A DNA stretch of 64,000 bases from Telmatactis stephensoni (Eukaryota; Cnidaria; Anthozoa; Actiniaria; Isophelliidae), in contig JALIZF010001567.1 of the NCBI GenBank assembly GCA_029948255.1, positions 353,592-417,591 on the forward strand, given 5' to 3'. Every line of letters starts with the position of its first letter. The first letter of the stretch is position 1. Below, piece after piece: positions 33,101 through 43,710 of this stretch. Position numbers and translations under genes: made by a program. Below the pieces are notes generated by a model. It did not search any database. It worked only from the letters and a program-made list of their open reading frames with translations, and was not told where the DNA came from.

Positions 33101-36100
33101 CTTGAATTGCTTACATGAATTGCTTACATGCACAAATAGATATATGGCCGCCGGTTAGGGTTATAATTACTTCTTTGTTGTCGCAAAGATGTCTTTTATT
33201 CCTCTATATTGTTGTTGTGGGTATTTTTGGTATTTACAATTATAAATTCTAATCATTATTGTGATTCTTATGTTTAAAAATAAGTTATTTAAACACTGTA
33301 AAATGTATATGGCTCTGTACTGTGATATAAACACACAGGGAGATGTAGCACACAAGAAAAGTAAGCCATGCTATGTTTCTCTTGCTTTTTCAGTGCTCTA
33401 CATCTTCCAGTTTTAATATTTTTGGACAAACCATGTCTCCGTCCTCTGATGTAAAACATGGTACCCAGTCAATCATCACACGTTTTATCTAAATGCAATA
33501 TTTGTTTTCAAATATGATTTTATGTGAAAATTGAGCCACCATTTTTAATGCTACCCACAATGCAAAGGGAGGTTGGTTAGTGGGGATTGATGTACAGTAA
33601 TTTCAATCCTATGATGTTGACACTCATGACATACAAAGGATGGTGTGTATCTAGGACTTGCTGACACACAGCTCTTGAACTTTTACATGGTCACTGCACA
33701 GTCCAGCCACAGTTTCACATTCACATGAAAACTACTCTATTTCACTTTATAAAGTATTGTAAAGTATTATAAAGTATTGTAAAGTATTTTATTATTCAAT
33801 TTTCATACACTGTACAAATTCTGATTTTCTGATTGGTCAGTTTGTACCACGTGACGCGTTGTTATGACGTGACAACACGTCACGACGGATTAATACCGAC
33901 GTATTAATTTTATATAAATCACGCGTGCGTTATGAAGGTAAACTCAATTTAATTGAAGTTTTTGGAGCTTACTGAGATCAACATATTTCAACGGCTTAAA
34001 AACAGAGTTCGCCGGCTTTCCAAATTCATCTTAATACTTACTGTTTTTTAGACTGGTTATCCAAAACCTATCTCATAGAAAGTTTAGAAAGTCTGTCGCC
34101 ACAAGTCTGTCTCTGTTTTTAACGGTAAGCTTACGAAGTTTTTGTCAAAACACTATTCGCCGGCTTTGCAAATTCATCATTATAATTTTTGTTTTTTAGA
34201 CTGGCTATCCAAAAAATATCCAACAGAAAGTCTGGAAATCCTTTCCCCACAACTTCTCTCAGATGCGGTAAAGAAATTTTATCAGGAATCGAAGAAAACG
34301 CCAAATGAGTACTTCAGCCTTCGGCTGTCGACAAACGAAAACTAAGCTTACTTCTTCCCGGCTTCATGCACCAAGGTTTAGCAGCGTTTCAACCGTAAGT
34401 CGCCAGTTTAAACCTATATCCAAAACTCCAGCGATAATTTTCTAGACCTTTCACTTACCGAGTTCTAGGACTCAGTGCTGAATCACTTTTAACGATCCAA
34501 AAAAGTCTGAGTTCTTTGTTTATAAGACTTATGGACGATTTCAATTTTACCGAGCAAGTTGTAAACATGGATTCTAAGAACTCGTTTATTATCTTTAATC
34601 TAAAGTTCTTGTATCACGGTACTTTTCTCCTAGTTTTCTTCTGAAAGGTTTATTTTGTATTGTTAAAATTACCAAATGCTATCAGTAAGCTTAATGAATT
34701 TTGAATAAGTCTTACTATTTTGAGTGATTTCTAGTGATCTTAGATGTCGACTGACAGTTTTAGCCTGCTTCTGCAGTGTATTCAAATTGAATAATAAAAA
34801 GGTTAACGCACTCTTTGCTCGTGAATTATCGGGATTTCATCTTCACTCGTTTACTAACAATGAACTCGAAATTTTTTCATACTGCACTCGGCTAACGCCT
34901 CGTGCAGTATTTAAAATTTCTCGTTCATTGTTAGCAAACTCGTGAAGATAAATCCTGATAATTCACTCGCTGAGTGCGTTAACCTCTAAATAAAGTATTG
35001 TAAAGTAGTGTAAAGTAGTGTAAAGTATTATAAAGTATTGTAAAGTATTATAAAGTATTATAAAGTATTGTAAAGTAGTGTAAAGTAGTGTAAAGTATTA
35101 TAAAGTATTGTAAAGTAGTGTAAAGTAGTGTAAAGTATTATAAAGTATTGTAAAGTATTATAAAGTATTGTAAAGTAGTGTAAAGTAGTGTAAAGTATTG
35201 TAAAGTATTATAAAGTATTATAAAGTAGTGTAAAGTAGTGTAAAGTAGTGTAAAGTAGTGTAAAGTAGTGTAAAGTATTATAAAGTATTATAAAGTAGTG
35301 TAAAGTAGTGTAAAGTAGTGTAAAGTAGTGTAAAGTATTATAAAGTATTATAGTGTATTATAAAGTATTATACAGTGAAATAGAGTAGTTTTCATGTGAA
35401 TGTGAAACTGTTGCTGGACTGTGCAGAGACCACGTAAGTGTTATGTTCCCTTTCTCTGCTGTAACCTTATCACTACCCCATTACTGTGTCATTAGTTTAC
35501 TCTATGAGACAGCAGAGGCACGTAAGTGTTATGTTCCCTTTCTCTGCTGTAACTTTATCACTACCCCATTACTATGTCATTAGTTTACTCTATGAGACAG
35601 CAGAGGCATGTAAGTGTTATGTTCCCTTTCTCTGCTGTAACCTTATCACTACCCCATTACTGTGTCAGGAGACAGCAGAGGCTGCATACCTTGTTCACCT
35701 AAATTGTCAATGCCAATCAATATACCAAGGGCTTGCATAATCCTAGGATCTTGTAACAATGGACTGAAACATTGAGACTATTGTTAGTGAAGTCATTTAG
35801 TGAAAAACAAAACATGTAAAAGGAAGAGAAATAATTGCAATAAGGGGTAGATAATTGGTTTGCTTACCTCTGCAAGGCATTGGGATTTTGTCTCAAGCTT
35901 TCAAGCATTTGCTTGAAGTCAGGCTGGTCTAAGAACTGTCTGGTTTTAGGGTTTGAATGCAGGAGTGCATACAGGTTAGGGTTTGCAAAAGGATTAACCA
36001 CATTACTGGATCTCATATGTGACCTGGCATCATTCAGTCCACTTTTTAATTGTTCATTGTTAGGATCGTATTGAAGTCCTTTCTCATATGTCACCTCTGC

Positions 36101-36422
36101 TTGATCATACATCCCAAGAAATGACAAAGCAGCTCCAAGACGCGAGTAGCCCTGACAACATGGATGAAAAGGGTTTTAAAATCAATTACACCATTTCATG
36201 AGTCTCGTCATTCAACCTCACCCTTGGCAATATGAAATATATTCTTTAGAAATTGACTACAGCCCACGGTAATGCAGGGCTGTCAACCCCCAAGGCTTTC
36301 GAATTTTCACGCTCAGTAAGGGGGGGGGGGGGAGAACTCATAGTGAGACAAAATGTACACAAGGCTACACTTCGCTCTCTCCGAGGTTGATTTTCATACT
36401 TCAGTTGGAGGGGTGTGTGTGT

Positions 36423-36453
<31 letters not shown>

Positions 36454-37201
36454 GGGTTAGAGAATATTCCAGGAAAGAAGACAAATTTCAGTTAAAGTAG
36501 CCGCAATTTTAGGATTTGAGCAATTATCCGGGAGATTTGAGCCTCTAATCTTGAGACCAGGAGATACAGTCCAAAATCTTGAGACTCCTGGCTTATCCGG
36601 GAGAGTTGACAGCCCTGGTAATGTAAGGAATGCACACATCAACAAACAATTGAAACACTTAAAAAAATCCAATGAACTGTATAGTCAAATTCTAAAGAAT
36701 ATATAAATGACAAGAACCATAAAATGGTCTATTGTTCGCAACCAATTATTACCATAACACTAAAATGGCCCACATCTCCTCAATTAGCCAAACACAATAA
36801 TCCATAACAATTTCATTCTAATGTCAGTTTTGTACAAATTCTTTTTAAAAATTAGTTCAGTAAATTTGTAGACACTTACAAAAGGCTCAATTCAAACTTT
36901 ACCAACCTTTCCCCAATCTGGTTTCAATTCTACACATTTTTTAGCGTCTTCTAAAGCTTGCTCATACTTCCCATCTTTGGCGTAAGCTGCTGATCGATTG
37001 CTGTAGAATACGTGGTTTGTGGGATCGATCAATATTGCTTCTGTATAGCACTCAATAGCCTTTGTAATATTGCCTTCTTGTAGGGCTTTATTACCCTGGT
37101 CTTTTAGTTTAACAGCCTGGAAAAAAAATAGACATTGATCTTTTTTCAATGAAAAGAAAATCAAGAAAAAGAAAACTCACTTTGACCTTGTCATCCGCCA
37201 T
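21152..37201 (-). CDS. STIP1: Stress-induced phosphoprotein 1 (STIP1/Hop), 15 exons, 555 aa, complete
   Basis: A cytosolic co-chaperone that bridges Hsp70 and Hsp90 and passes clients between them. Coding exons, 5' to 3': 37181-37201, 36907-37116, 35868-36151, 35690-35763, 32801-32922, 32023-32149, 29021-29123, 28679-28799, 27101-27197, 26131-26255, 24963-24999, 24154-24257, 23746-23844, 22068-22138, 21152-21224. They sum to 1668 bp in frame, all with GT/AG borders; human STIP1 is 543 aa. Domains: TPR1 (about 8-115, with [13 protein letters not shown] and FYSNRSAAY), DP1 (about 130-195, with NPFANPNLY), an acidic/basic linker (197-237), TPR2A (about 238-354), TPR2B (about 355-475, [20 protein letters not shown] and [12 protein letters not shown]), and DP2 (about 490-555) ending [20 protein letters not shown]. 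Exon 14 has an in-frame stop just past its donor, so the last exon is needed to complete DP2. It could be misannotated as truncated without it. The introns are full of mobile elements. Confidence 0.95.
21476..21652. mobile_element. Nested inverted-repeat element in STIP1 intron 14
   Basis: The outer arms contain GATTCCATTTTTCCATGCGT (left) and its complement (right, about 21629-21648). The inner arms are GACGTCAAAATGTGGTGAGA (left) and TCTCACCACATTTTGATGTC (right). The central loop is a small hairpin around CGCCACTCGA / TCGTGGCG. Non-coding. Confidence 0.7.
22178..23404. mobile_element. TTAA-flanked non-autonomous transposon in STIP1 intron 13
   Basis: The left end TTAAGGTATCAGGGTACCCC (22178-22197) and the right end GGGGTACCGTGATACCTTAA (23385-23404) are reverse complements with one mismatch. 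TTAA is at both borders, as for Kolobok or piggyBac superfamilies. The interior (1.2 kb) has poly-G and TA runs at 22940-22999 and no transposase ORF. Confidence 0.75.
24550..24671. repeat. Tandem repeat, about 20-bp unit, in STIP1 intron 11
   Basis: Six near-identical copies of a unit like AGTAATGGATTATTATAATC. The short minus-strand ORF with repeated LLDYNN is a translation of it and not a gene. Confidence 0.8.
27932..28153. mobile_element. MITE with about 44-bp TIRs in STIP1 intron 8
   Basis: The arms begin CAATACTCCAGTTTCGAGTT and include GCTCAGCGTTAGCCTC; the right arm (28110-28153) is the reverse complement with few mismatches. No ORF. Confidence 0.75.
28866..28972. repeat. Half-copy of the palindromic repeat found at 34.8-35.0 kb
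   Basis: It is nearly identical to 34884-34988 (landmarks CGCCTCGTGCAGTATTT, GTTCATTGTTAGCAAACTCG, AATTCACTCGCTG). After it the sequence TACTTACTTAGCAATA of the nearby exon 7 donor is duplicated, so a decoy donor may exist about 50 bp from the real one at 29020. Confidence 0.7.
29454..30613. mobile_element. Giant near-perfect palindrome (foldback element), 1.16 kb, in STIP1 intron 6
   Basis: The left arm (29454-30057) and right arm (30064-30613) are reverse complements, separated by 6 bp. The inner roughly 370 bp of the arms are almost identical, and both encode the same 69-70 residue ORF starting [20 protein letters not shown], which I do not recognise. The left arm has about 60-70 bp extra near 29520-29590. 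The strong symmetry implies a recent event or gene conversion. Confidence 0.85.
31131..31560. mobile_element. hAT-like MITE with 8-bp target duplication, in STIP1 intron 5 or 6 region
   Basis: CATTTATA occurs directly at 31131-31138 and 31553-31560. Between them the ends are CCCGGGGGGGGTACT and AGTACC(C)nGGG, reverse complements differing in homopolymer length. Internal copies of TACCCTGTTTATGACA sit near both ends. An 8-bp duplication is typical of hAT elements. By the exon coordinates it is in the intron between exon 7 (29021-29123) and exon 6 (32023-32149). Confidence 0.8.
34010..34345 (+). pseudogene. Exon-like segment resembling ZMYM/QRICH1-type (Crypton-derived) domain, duplicated
   Basis: After TTTTTTAG at 34190-34199 the frame reads [20 protein letters not shown] and continues [13 protein letters not shown], then NEYFSLRLS and a stop at 34345. 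The pattern of an SPxxL helix, a basic FYxExKK helix and a DGExY-like turn resembles the N-terminal part of the ZMYM/QRICH1/KCTD1 domain of Crypton tyrosine-recombinase origin. A diverged first copy (34051-34125, [18 protein letters not shown]) precedes it with its own TTTTTTAG. No partner exon is seen. The assignment is from memory of the family and is tentative. Confidence 0.35.
34800..34988. repeat. Palindromic repeat inside the TIR element
   Basis: GGTTAACGCACTC at 34800 pairs with GAGTGCGTTAACC near 34975. Between them are imperfect arms built on ACTCGnTTACTAACAATGAACTCG and its complement. A half copy occurs at 28866-28972. Confidence 0.7.
34988..35365. repeat. Minisatellite of TAAAGTATTR/TAAAGTAGTG 10-bp units
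   Basis: About 38 tandem units alternate among TAAAGTATTG, TAAAGTATTA and TAAAGTAGTG with higher-order blocks. A short piece of the same array (33745-33790) lies next to the opposite TIR, so the array was probably symmetric or expanded from one arm. Confidence 0.9.
35431..35682. repeat. 88-bp tandem repeat, 2.9 copies, abutting STIP1 exon 4
   Basis: Copies start at 35431, 35519 and 35607, each beginning CAYGTAAGTGTTATGTTCCC and ending GACAGCAGAGG. The third copy lacks about 24 bp and ends a few bases before the exon 4 donor at 35689. Expansion so near a splice donor could affect splicing. Confidence 0.85.
36318..36460. repeat. Poly-G tracts and a GT microsatellite in STIP1 intron 2
   Basis: G runs at about 36320 and 36437-36456 with a (GT)n run at 36413-36436. 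The sequences just outside repeat the GGGAGAnTTGA-type words. Simple sequence, no gene. Confidence 0.7.
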
Positions 37202-37746
37202 TTTGGATACACACACGTGCCTTTCACACATGCGCAATTACGAAACACTCGTTCTGTCGGACCCAGGCTTCTAAAAATGGCACAATTAACTACCCCAGAC
37301 GCCGTGCGCGCATACATCGATTAAAGAAAATCTGTGTACAAATTTGTTTGGATTTACTGTGAATAGGATGCTAACAACACTATGTACTAGATCCTTTGAC
37401 CTAAAATGATCTCAGTGTTCTTCCTTGAGTAGTCATACTGTTGTAAATACAAGTAGTCCTACTGAAGAAGGCGCGTAGGCCGAAACGTTTGGTCAATAAA
37501 GTCTTTCGACCAGCTAGTGGTTCGCTTGATGTCGTCCTTCTGATCCCACTCGCTAGTGGCTTGGTTGTTGGTGACCCAACTTTTCCTAGTTCTACAGTAA
37601 AATTATATATGACGTTTTTTGAGCGAGCTATGTCTCTGTCCTCTGATATAAACATGGTAGCCAGCCAATCAGCGCGCGCATTATATCTCATATTATATAT
37701 ATATTGATGATGATGATGATGATGATGATGCTGATGATGAAGATGC

Positions 37747-37778
<32 letters not shown>

Positions 37779-37913
37779 ATGATGAGGCGAAATCGAAGAA
37801 AAACGCAAAGAATCGCAACTAAAATTAGCCCGGCAGTATCTGATCTACGTACAATCTGGAGAAGACTGAGCTCTAGCCCGTTAATACCGAGTGGGACTTG
37901 GGGGTTCAACAAC
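37202..37913. other. STIP1 promoter side, a GAAACGTTT motif and an ATG/CTG microsatellite
   Basis: Just upstream of the STIP1 start there is a GC-richer stretch. At 37460-37500 a GAAGAAGGCGCGTAGGCCGA motif followed by AACGTTTGG and AATAAA resembles the 3' part of dispersed elements. A trinucleotide repeat of ATG then CTG units spans 37704-37786; ORFs of poly-Met, poly-His and poly-Ser here come from it. The LINE begins to the right. Confidence 0.5.
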
Positions 37914-39765
37914 TTGACATGGAAGACCTGACCTAAATATCAATGGAAAGCTGACAAGCGATCCCCATCTCAAAGCCAAAGCACTAAATGATCATTTCTC
38001 TAGTGTATTTACTAAGGAGGATACCACCTCAATCCCTGTCCTCCCAACATCTAATACTACTACGAAAATAAGCCCTATCATTGTCACCTGTAAAGGCGTA
38101 GAAAAACAACTTCAAAATCTCAAGTGTGATAAGGCCAATGGCCCAGATGGTATACCTCCATGGATCTTAAAATTGTTGTCTTCAGAGTTATCTCCAATAT
38201 TAGCTGACATATTCCAAGCATCCTTAGATCAAGGTGAATTACCATCCAAATGGAAAGAAGCTAATATCCATGGGGTATTCAAAAAAGGAAAGAAAGATGA
38301 GTGCAAGAACTACAGACCTATTTCACTTACTGGCATCGCATGTAAAGTCTTGGAACATATTGTACATAGTCATGTCATGAAATTCCTTGAAGCCAACAAC
38401 ATTCTGGTTGATAACCAACATGGCTTCCGACAAAAACGATCTACAGTCACACAACTGCTGTCCACCATTCATGAAATATCGTCATCATTAAATCAAAGGA
38501 AATCATCACACTTGGCGATCCTGGACTTTACCAAAGCCTTTGATAAAGTCCCCCATGAAAGACTTCTATCTAAGTTGCTCTATTATGGCATTGATGGCAA
38601 TTTAAACATCTGGTTCAGAAACTTTCTAACACTCAGAGTTCAACAAACAGTATGTGATGGTATCTCATCTTCGACACCAACTAGTCACATTCTGGAGTCC
38701 CTCAAGGGACAGTTCCTGGGTCCATTGCTCTTCTTACTATATGTTAATGACCTGACTGATAACCTTGAATGCTCAGCCAGATTATTTGCTGATGATTGCC
38801 TTCTGTATATTCCTATAACTACCACAGATGATATGGATAAACTACAGTCAGACCTTTATAAACTTGAGAAATGGCAGAATACCTGGCAAATGGAATTTAA
38901 TCCAACCAAGTGCTTCATTATGTGCATATCCTTGAAGAAAGATCCACCTCACAGAACTTATATGTTCTGTAACACTGCTTTACCCTACGTTGACACACAC
39001 CCATATTTAGGTGTAAACCTAGATATGAAGTTGAGATGGAACCACCACATTCATGAAATTTCCTCCAAGGCAACTAAAATCTTAAATTTAATCAAACGTA
39101 ACTTTTGGTTCTGTCCAAAGGCCACCAAGGACATACTATATAAGTCTCTTGTCAGACCAAAACTGGAATACGCTTCAGAAGTCTGGGACCCACATTTCCA
39201 ATGTGATGTGAAAAAATTAGAAAATGTACAGAGAGCAGCAGCACGTTTCTGTAAAAGGGACTATAGTTACAAATCCAGTGTTACCCTCTATGTTAAAAAG
39301 ATCTGGAATGGGAACCACTTGCTCTTCGCCAGAAAAAAAATCAAGATTAATGACAATGTATAAAATTACCAATGACATTATTTCTTTAGATAAATCTAAA
39401 TATATGATTCCGCCTACAGAACCCTTACACGCAGGTCACATATTTTAAATATTACTCTTCGAACAGACCTAACATTGATGTATTTAAATTTTCGTACTTT
39501 CCAAGGACAATAAGAGAATGGAACAATTTACCTACTGACATTGTGTCTTCTACTAGTGTAGATGTATTCAAGAAAAAAATAAGCCTTTTCTTGAGGGAAG
39601 ATTAATTTTTTTTATTTATTATCACTCAATATGATTTTTAATATATATATATTTTTATTCAAATTTGTTAATTTATTTATTATTATTATTTTAATTTATA
39701 GTTAGCGTGATAACTGTAATTATAGTTTTTGCTAACTCAATAAATGTAGATGTAGATGTAGATGG
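37914..39765 (+). pseudogene. Decayed LINE: reverse transcriptase to 3' tail (CR1/L2/jockey-like)
   Basis: The frame is open from about 37914 through 39363. It encodes LKCDKANGPDGIPPWILK (before the RT), KNYRPISLTGIACKVLEHIV, NQHGFRQKRSTVTQLL, AILDFTKAFDKVPHE and the catalytic ARLFADDCLLY. The GVPQG loop before LGPLLFLLYVNDL is out of frame: two nearby indels (about 38685-38725) shift roughly a dozen codons and then restore the frame. After a frameshift near 39358 the C-terminal part continues (FSYFPRTIREWNNLPTDIV) to a stop near 39604. The 3' end has an AT-rich UTR and a GATGTA repeat tail at 39744-39763. The 5' endonuclease region is missing. Confidence 0.85.
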
Positions 39766-40974
39766 AACAAACAACTACTAGACAGCCACATCTGGATGCT
39801 AGAGCAAGCTGCCAGTGTCAACAGGTGTCAACACGCATTGCACTGAAAACACCTCCGAGAAGCGATCAGTAGATCTCACTCTTAGATCGACCTCGTTTCG
39901 CAAACACAGCCCAAATGTGGACCACATAGACTACTGACTTGACATCAAGAATGGGAGGATCAGAACGACGAGCCACCAAGTGTATCCTTGATGGACCATT
40001 TTCGTGCACAGTCGCTTACAGTTCCTCTAAAATTCCGACTTGGATACTACCAATGACTGGCACCACAAATAGAAAAATCTTTCCTAAACGTCCATGTGGC
40101 AAAATTAGCTTTCGATCCTTGCAAATTGGAGCTCTTGACACATAAAATACTTTTTGCGCAGTGCAGCTTTGAAACTCCAGATCTTACAGAGATTGGATTG
40201 GCTCGTTGGCGCGTATGACCCCACAACATCGGAAAGCTGATATCTCGTTGAATATGAAGTAATACCGAATCAACTGTGAATGTTGGAAATACTGTGATGA
40301 ATCTAGAATCCACCACATATTCACTAAGAACTTTCTAGAACATTCTTGATGTATTCAGGCGCGTCACGTCCTATACGCATATACGCACGTGCGTACTTGA
40401 AATTTTTTAAGCAATTGCTTCTAAATTTTTAATTCTCAAATACTGCACATACACGCAAACAAGACTTGGTTAAATTCTAAAAGAACTAATGGCTACACTC
40501 TCCAGCCATGTAAGAACTAGCTCTCAGATTTGCAAGTATTTGTTGTTGTTGTTGTTTTTTTGCACCAATTTTAGGCCATCGGGCACCAACTCAAAAATGC
40601 GAGGTTACAAAGGAGTGACGTTCTGAGAACGTTGTTTACAAGATTCACGCTCTAACTTTGGCTTACAGGTTTCGCGGATACGGCTTTGGTTTTACATGTT
40701 TTGCGGTTTGCAGAACAAAAAGGGAGACGCCTCCCTCTTAACTAATGTAAACAATAAAACTGCACTTAATAAAATGCAGTTTTGCATGCAATTAATGCTT
40801 GCTTAAAACAAGAAAGGACGTTTTCTTTGCTTCTATTTACATAACCCAGTTTTTGACCAGTTGGATGAATTTGTGCGTACCTGACAAAATGACCACGCGA
40901 CGCTCCTGGTATTATGTGTGTGAGTTGAGTATTTTCCAGAACATTCTTAACTAAGAGAAATGCTGAGTCATGCC
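39766..40974. other. No intact gene; one copy of a diverged direct repeat
   Basis: Sequence at 40095-40260 (landmarks CAAAATTAGCTTTC, CTTGCAAATTGGAGCT, TATCTCGTTGAATA) recurs diverged at 41495-41645 in the same orientation. The two copies probably flank or belong to one old element. The rest is unassigned. Confidence 0.45.
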
Positions 40975-40976
40975 TA

Positions 40977-41226
40977 ATCCTCGATTCCGGAAAAGATGGC
41001 GTATCGCGTTGCATTTTGGGAAAATGTACCAAATTTAGTTGAATACCAAATGTAAATATACATGTCAAAACTTCGATATCTTAAGTAAGTTTTGCGCCAA
41101 AAATCTCAGCTTCTTTCAGCGAAATGTCGCTCGCCGCCATGTTTGTTTACATTTGGTTTTCAACTAAATTTGGTATATTTTCCCAAAATGTAACGCGAGA
41201 CGCCATCTTTTCCGGAATCGAGGATT
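40977..41226. mobile_element. MITE with about 80-bp TIRs, 250 bp
   Basis: The left arm begins ATCCTCGATTCCGGAAAAGA and includes CATTTTGGGAAAATGTACC; the right arm (41140-41226) is its reverse complement with some mismatches and indels. Non-coding. Confidence 0.75.
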
Positions 41227-41985
41227 GTACCCGTAGAGATTTGTAGAGATTTCTAGAATGATGTAACATCTATATTTAGTATCATGATTGTATATAGTAA
41301 TAAGCTATTTTTAGAACCATAAGGGTATATAAGAGAGTCGGGCGAGTTTGAAAACAGTGTAGTAAGACCATGCACTCTGAGAAAGTAGTATGAGTATGAG
41401 TTGTATAAAGCCAAAGTTCAAAGAAGTACAAGAAGATTAAAGGAGTTTCAGCCGATCTTACTGTCTGGTTGCTGTGATTAGTTTGTGACAATACATGGCA
41501 AAATTAACTTTCCTTGCAAATTGGAGCTTGACGCACAAAATAGTTTTGCGATGCGGCTTGGAAATATAGAGGTTTTACAGAGAATTAGAGGCTCATTAGC
41601 ACTTTAGCCTTCCAAGAAATGTGAAACCTGGTATCTCGTTTAATATTACATGCAAAGAGCTAACAATTTCCTAGAATACCTATAGAAATAAGCTAGTTTA
41701 TGTTTTGGACTCAGGTTCAAATTTGTCCGACATTAATTCGTTTGCTAATGAGCCAACAATCGCAAACAAAAATTTGCATAGATCGAGGTATGTTTGGAAT
41801 GACCCGTGGCCTGGTACGAGTCACCAGCTCTTCAAGAACCTTGTTCGCACTCATGCTTGCTGCGTGTTAACTGATTGAGATTCCATTGAATTCTTAGGTA
41901 TTATTCATGAGCAAATGAAGTGTTAATTGACCACTCGAGGACCCTCTCAGTGATTGGTGCCTGCCCAGGTGCGGTTTTCCTGCTA

Positions 41986-42130
41986 TAGAGCGATAACACT
42001 TAAACCGTGAAATAACTTAGCAACTAAATAGAGACAAATAGTAGCAAAACCCATTGTTTCTATTGTTTCATTAGTACTATTTGTACTTTTTAGTTAGTAC
42101 TTGTTTCACGGTTTTAGTGTTATCGCTCTT
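41986..42130. mobile_element. TA-flanked MITE, family copy C (141 bp)
   Basis: Element 41988-42128 begins GAGCGATAACACTTAAACCG and ends CGGTTTTAGTGTTATCGCTC. The left border has TA; the right border has TT. Same family as 16072, 16417 and 58155. Confidence 0.75.
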
Positions 42131-42382
42131 TAAAATACTAATTAATAATTCATAAGGCAAACACAATGAAAATCGCAACCGTGACGAGTGTTGTATATCT
42201 GATACAGATTCGTCCTAATTTACATCAAATTTCACCTCGATTTTCTCTAAGATAAATAAAGATATTTTGATTTTCTTTCCGGGAACAACTCAAATATGTG
42301 TTGGAGTATTTTAAGTCGTTTACAACATTCGCGTCCGTGTTGTATCGGCTATACGATCACTCGCCTTCAGCTCGTGATTGTA

Positions 42383-42633
42383 TACACCTATTTCAAAAAA
42401 GGTTGTCACCGCTAAGAGCGATAGGCGATAGGTAATAGGTCATTCCAAGACCGCAAAGCACTATTGATTTCTTAATTAAGCCATCCTAAATCTTTCTTTA
42501 CACTCTTCCATCAAATATTTGGCTATTCATATGTAAATCAATTAGAAATCAATAGTGCTTTGCGGTCTTGGAATGACCTATTACCTATCGCCTATCGCTC
42601 TTAGCGGTGACAACCTTTTTTGAAATAGGTGTA
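42383..42633. mobile_element. MITE with 88-bp perfect TIRs, TA-flanked, 247 bp
   Basis: The left arm 42385-42472 and right arm 42544-42631 are exact reverse complements, starting CACCTATTTCAAAAAAGGTT, with TA directly outside each end. Perfect arms suggest recent insertion. The 71-bp loop is AT-rich. Confidence 0.85.
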
Positions 42634-43489
42634 TGCCGATACAACACGACCGCTCATGTTGTAAACGTCACATAACATATTTTTCCTAAAATTATCACTC
42701 GGCGAGCATGATTTCAACGAGATAAATTACTGTTTAACATTTCTTCGTATATTTCGCGGTCCGTCACGAAACGCAGTCTGGATCTTTGCAGCGCGTGCTT
42801 ACACTCGATACCGGGCGGGTGTCGCACAAAGTGCATGCTCTGTATCCATCGATGACGGTCGGAAGGGTCGTCAACAGTAAGCCGAAATGGGATTCGGTGG
42901 TCCATTTGGTGACGTCAAGACACAGGATTCCCCGAAGACCTCTTGGTATTGCAAGTCGAATGACCAATCAGCAATTCTCTTTCACCATACTCCACATTAT
43001 GCCCTTACTATGCGTACTTCCTTTGCGCATGCGTATTTAGCCACGTTTCAAAGATGTATTGTTATGCAAATTAACAACACTATAAAAACCGGTGACAAGC
43101 CAGGCCAGGCCTCTTCTTCTTTCGTGCTGGCGCACAGGTAAGCCACGTTTCGTCTTCACGTTCGTTTCGAGTGAAGATCAATTTTGACTTTTGTTTAAGA
43201 GAAATACTGAGCACTTTTCTATTTGTGTTTTTATATCTTGAACAGCTTCGCTGTTTCCATCTTGGATTAGATGGCGCCTCGTCTTGTTGTTCACTGGAAA
43301 ACTGAACTACAAGACACGCATTGCTGTTCAGAATGCTGAATGAATGCTGTTCAGAGTGAAGCACTTCAGGTTGAAAGAAATCACCACAAGTCCTCTCTCT
43401 ACCAAGTTCCAGAGTCCTAGTACATCTTGTCCACGTCAGTGTACTGGACTGTTTGTTCGTGAAGAGCACGTTAGCAAACTCGACATTTG

Positions 43490-43710
43490 ATTACGAGAGG
43501 CTCCTCAGCCACACGCTTGGAGCGTTTCTCGTATTGACGAGGGTTTCGATCCCGTAACGAATGCTAGCTAATGCTAGCGCTGTGCAATCTCGACATTGGA
43601 CTCACGAGACGCTGACTCGACCACACGCTTGGAGCGTTTCTCGTGTTGACGAGGGTTTCGATCCCGTCACTTATGCTAGTTATAAATGCTAGCGCTGTGC
43701 AGGCAAGGAC
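43490..43710. repeat. Tandem duplication of about 120 bp with tRNA-like core
   Basis: Two copies (about 43490-43590 and 43592-43710) share CCACACGCTTGGAGCGTTTC, GACGAGGGTTTCGATCCCGT and GCTAGCGCTGTGCA. GGGTTTCGATCCCG resembles a B-box with one extra base, and CGAGAnnCGTTTCTCG can form a stem. It might be a SINE-like or RNA-structured repeat; I do not recognise a known RNA. Confidence 0.4.

Larger units (their letters stand above)
33680..35437. mobile_element. 1.75-kb TIR element with internal minisatellite, in STIP1 intron 4
   Basis: Long terminal inverted repeats of about 60 bp: the left (33688-33750) holds CACAGTCCAGCCACAGTTTC and GAAAACTACTCTATTTCACT; the right (35367-35432) is the reverse complement with few mismatches. 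Inside are a CACGTGACGCG-rich promoter-like stretch with TATATAAA (about 33840-33920), an exon-like protein segment (34195-34345), a palindromic repeat (34800-34988) and the TAAAGTA minisatellite (34988-35365). No transposase was found. Confidence 0.75.

Noticed and set aside
34988..35365. Regularly spaced repeats considered as a CRISPR array
   Set aside because: Units are contiguous 10-mers without spacers and the context is a eukaryotic intron.
37455..37500. CTGAAGA...GGCC...GAAAC sequence considered as a hammerhead ribozyme
   Set aside because: The core resembles CUGANGA and GAAA, but stem II has an unpaired base and stems I and III could not be drawn; similar motifs are common at ends of dispersed repeats.
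37401..37931. ORFs rich in His, Ser, Met or Leu around 37.7 kb
   Set aside because: They translate the ATG/CTG trinucleotide repeat.
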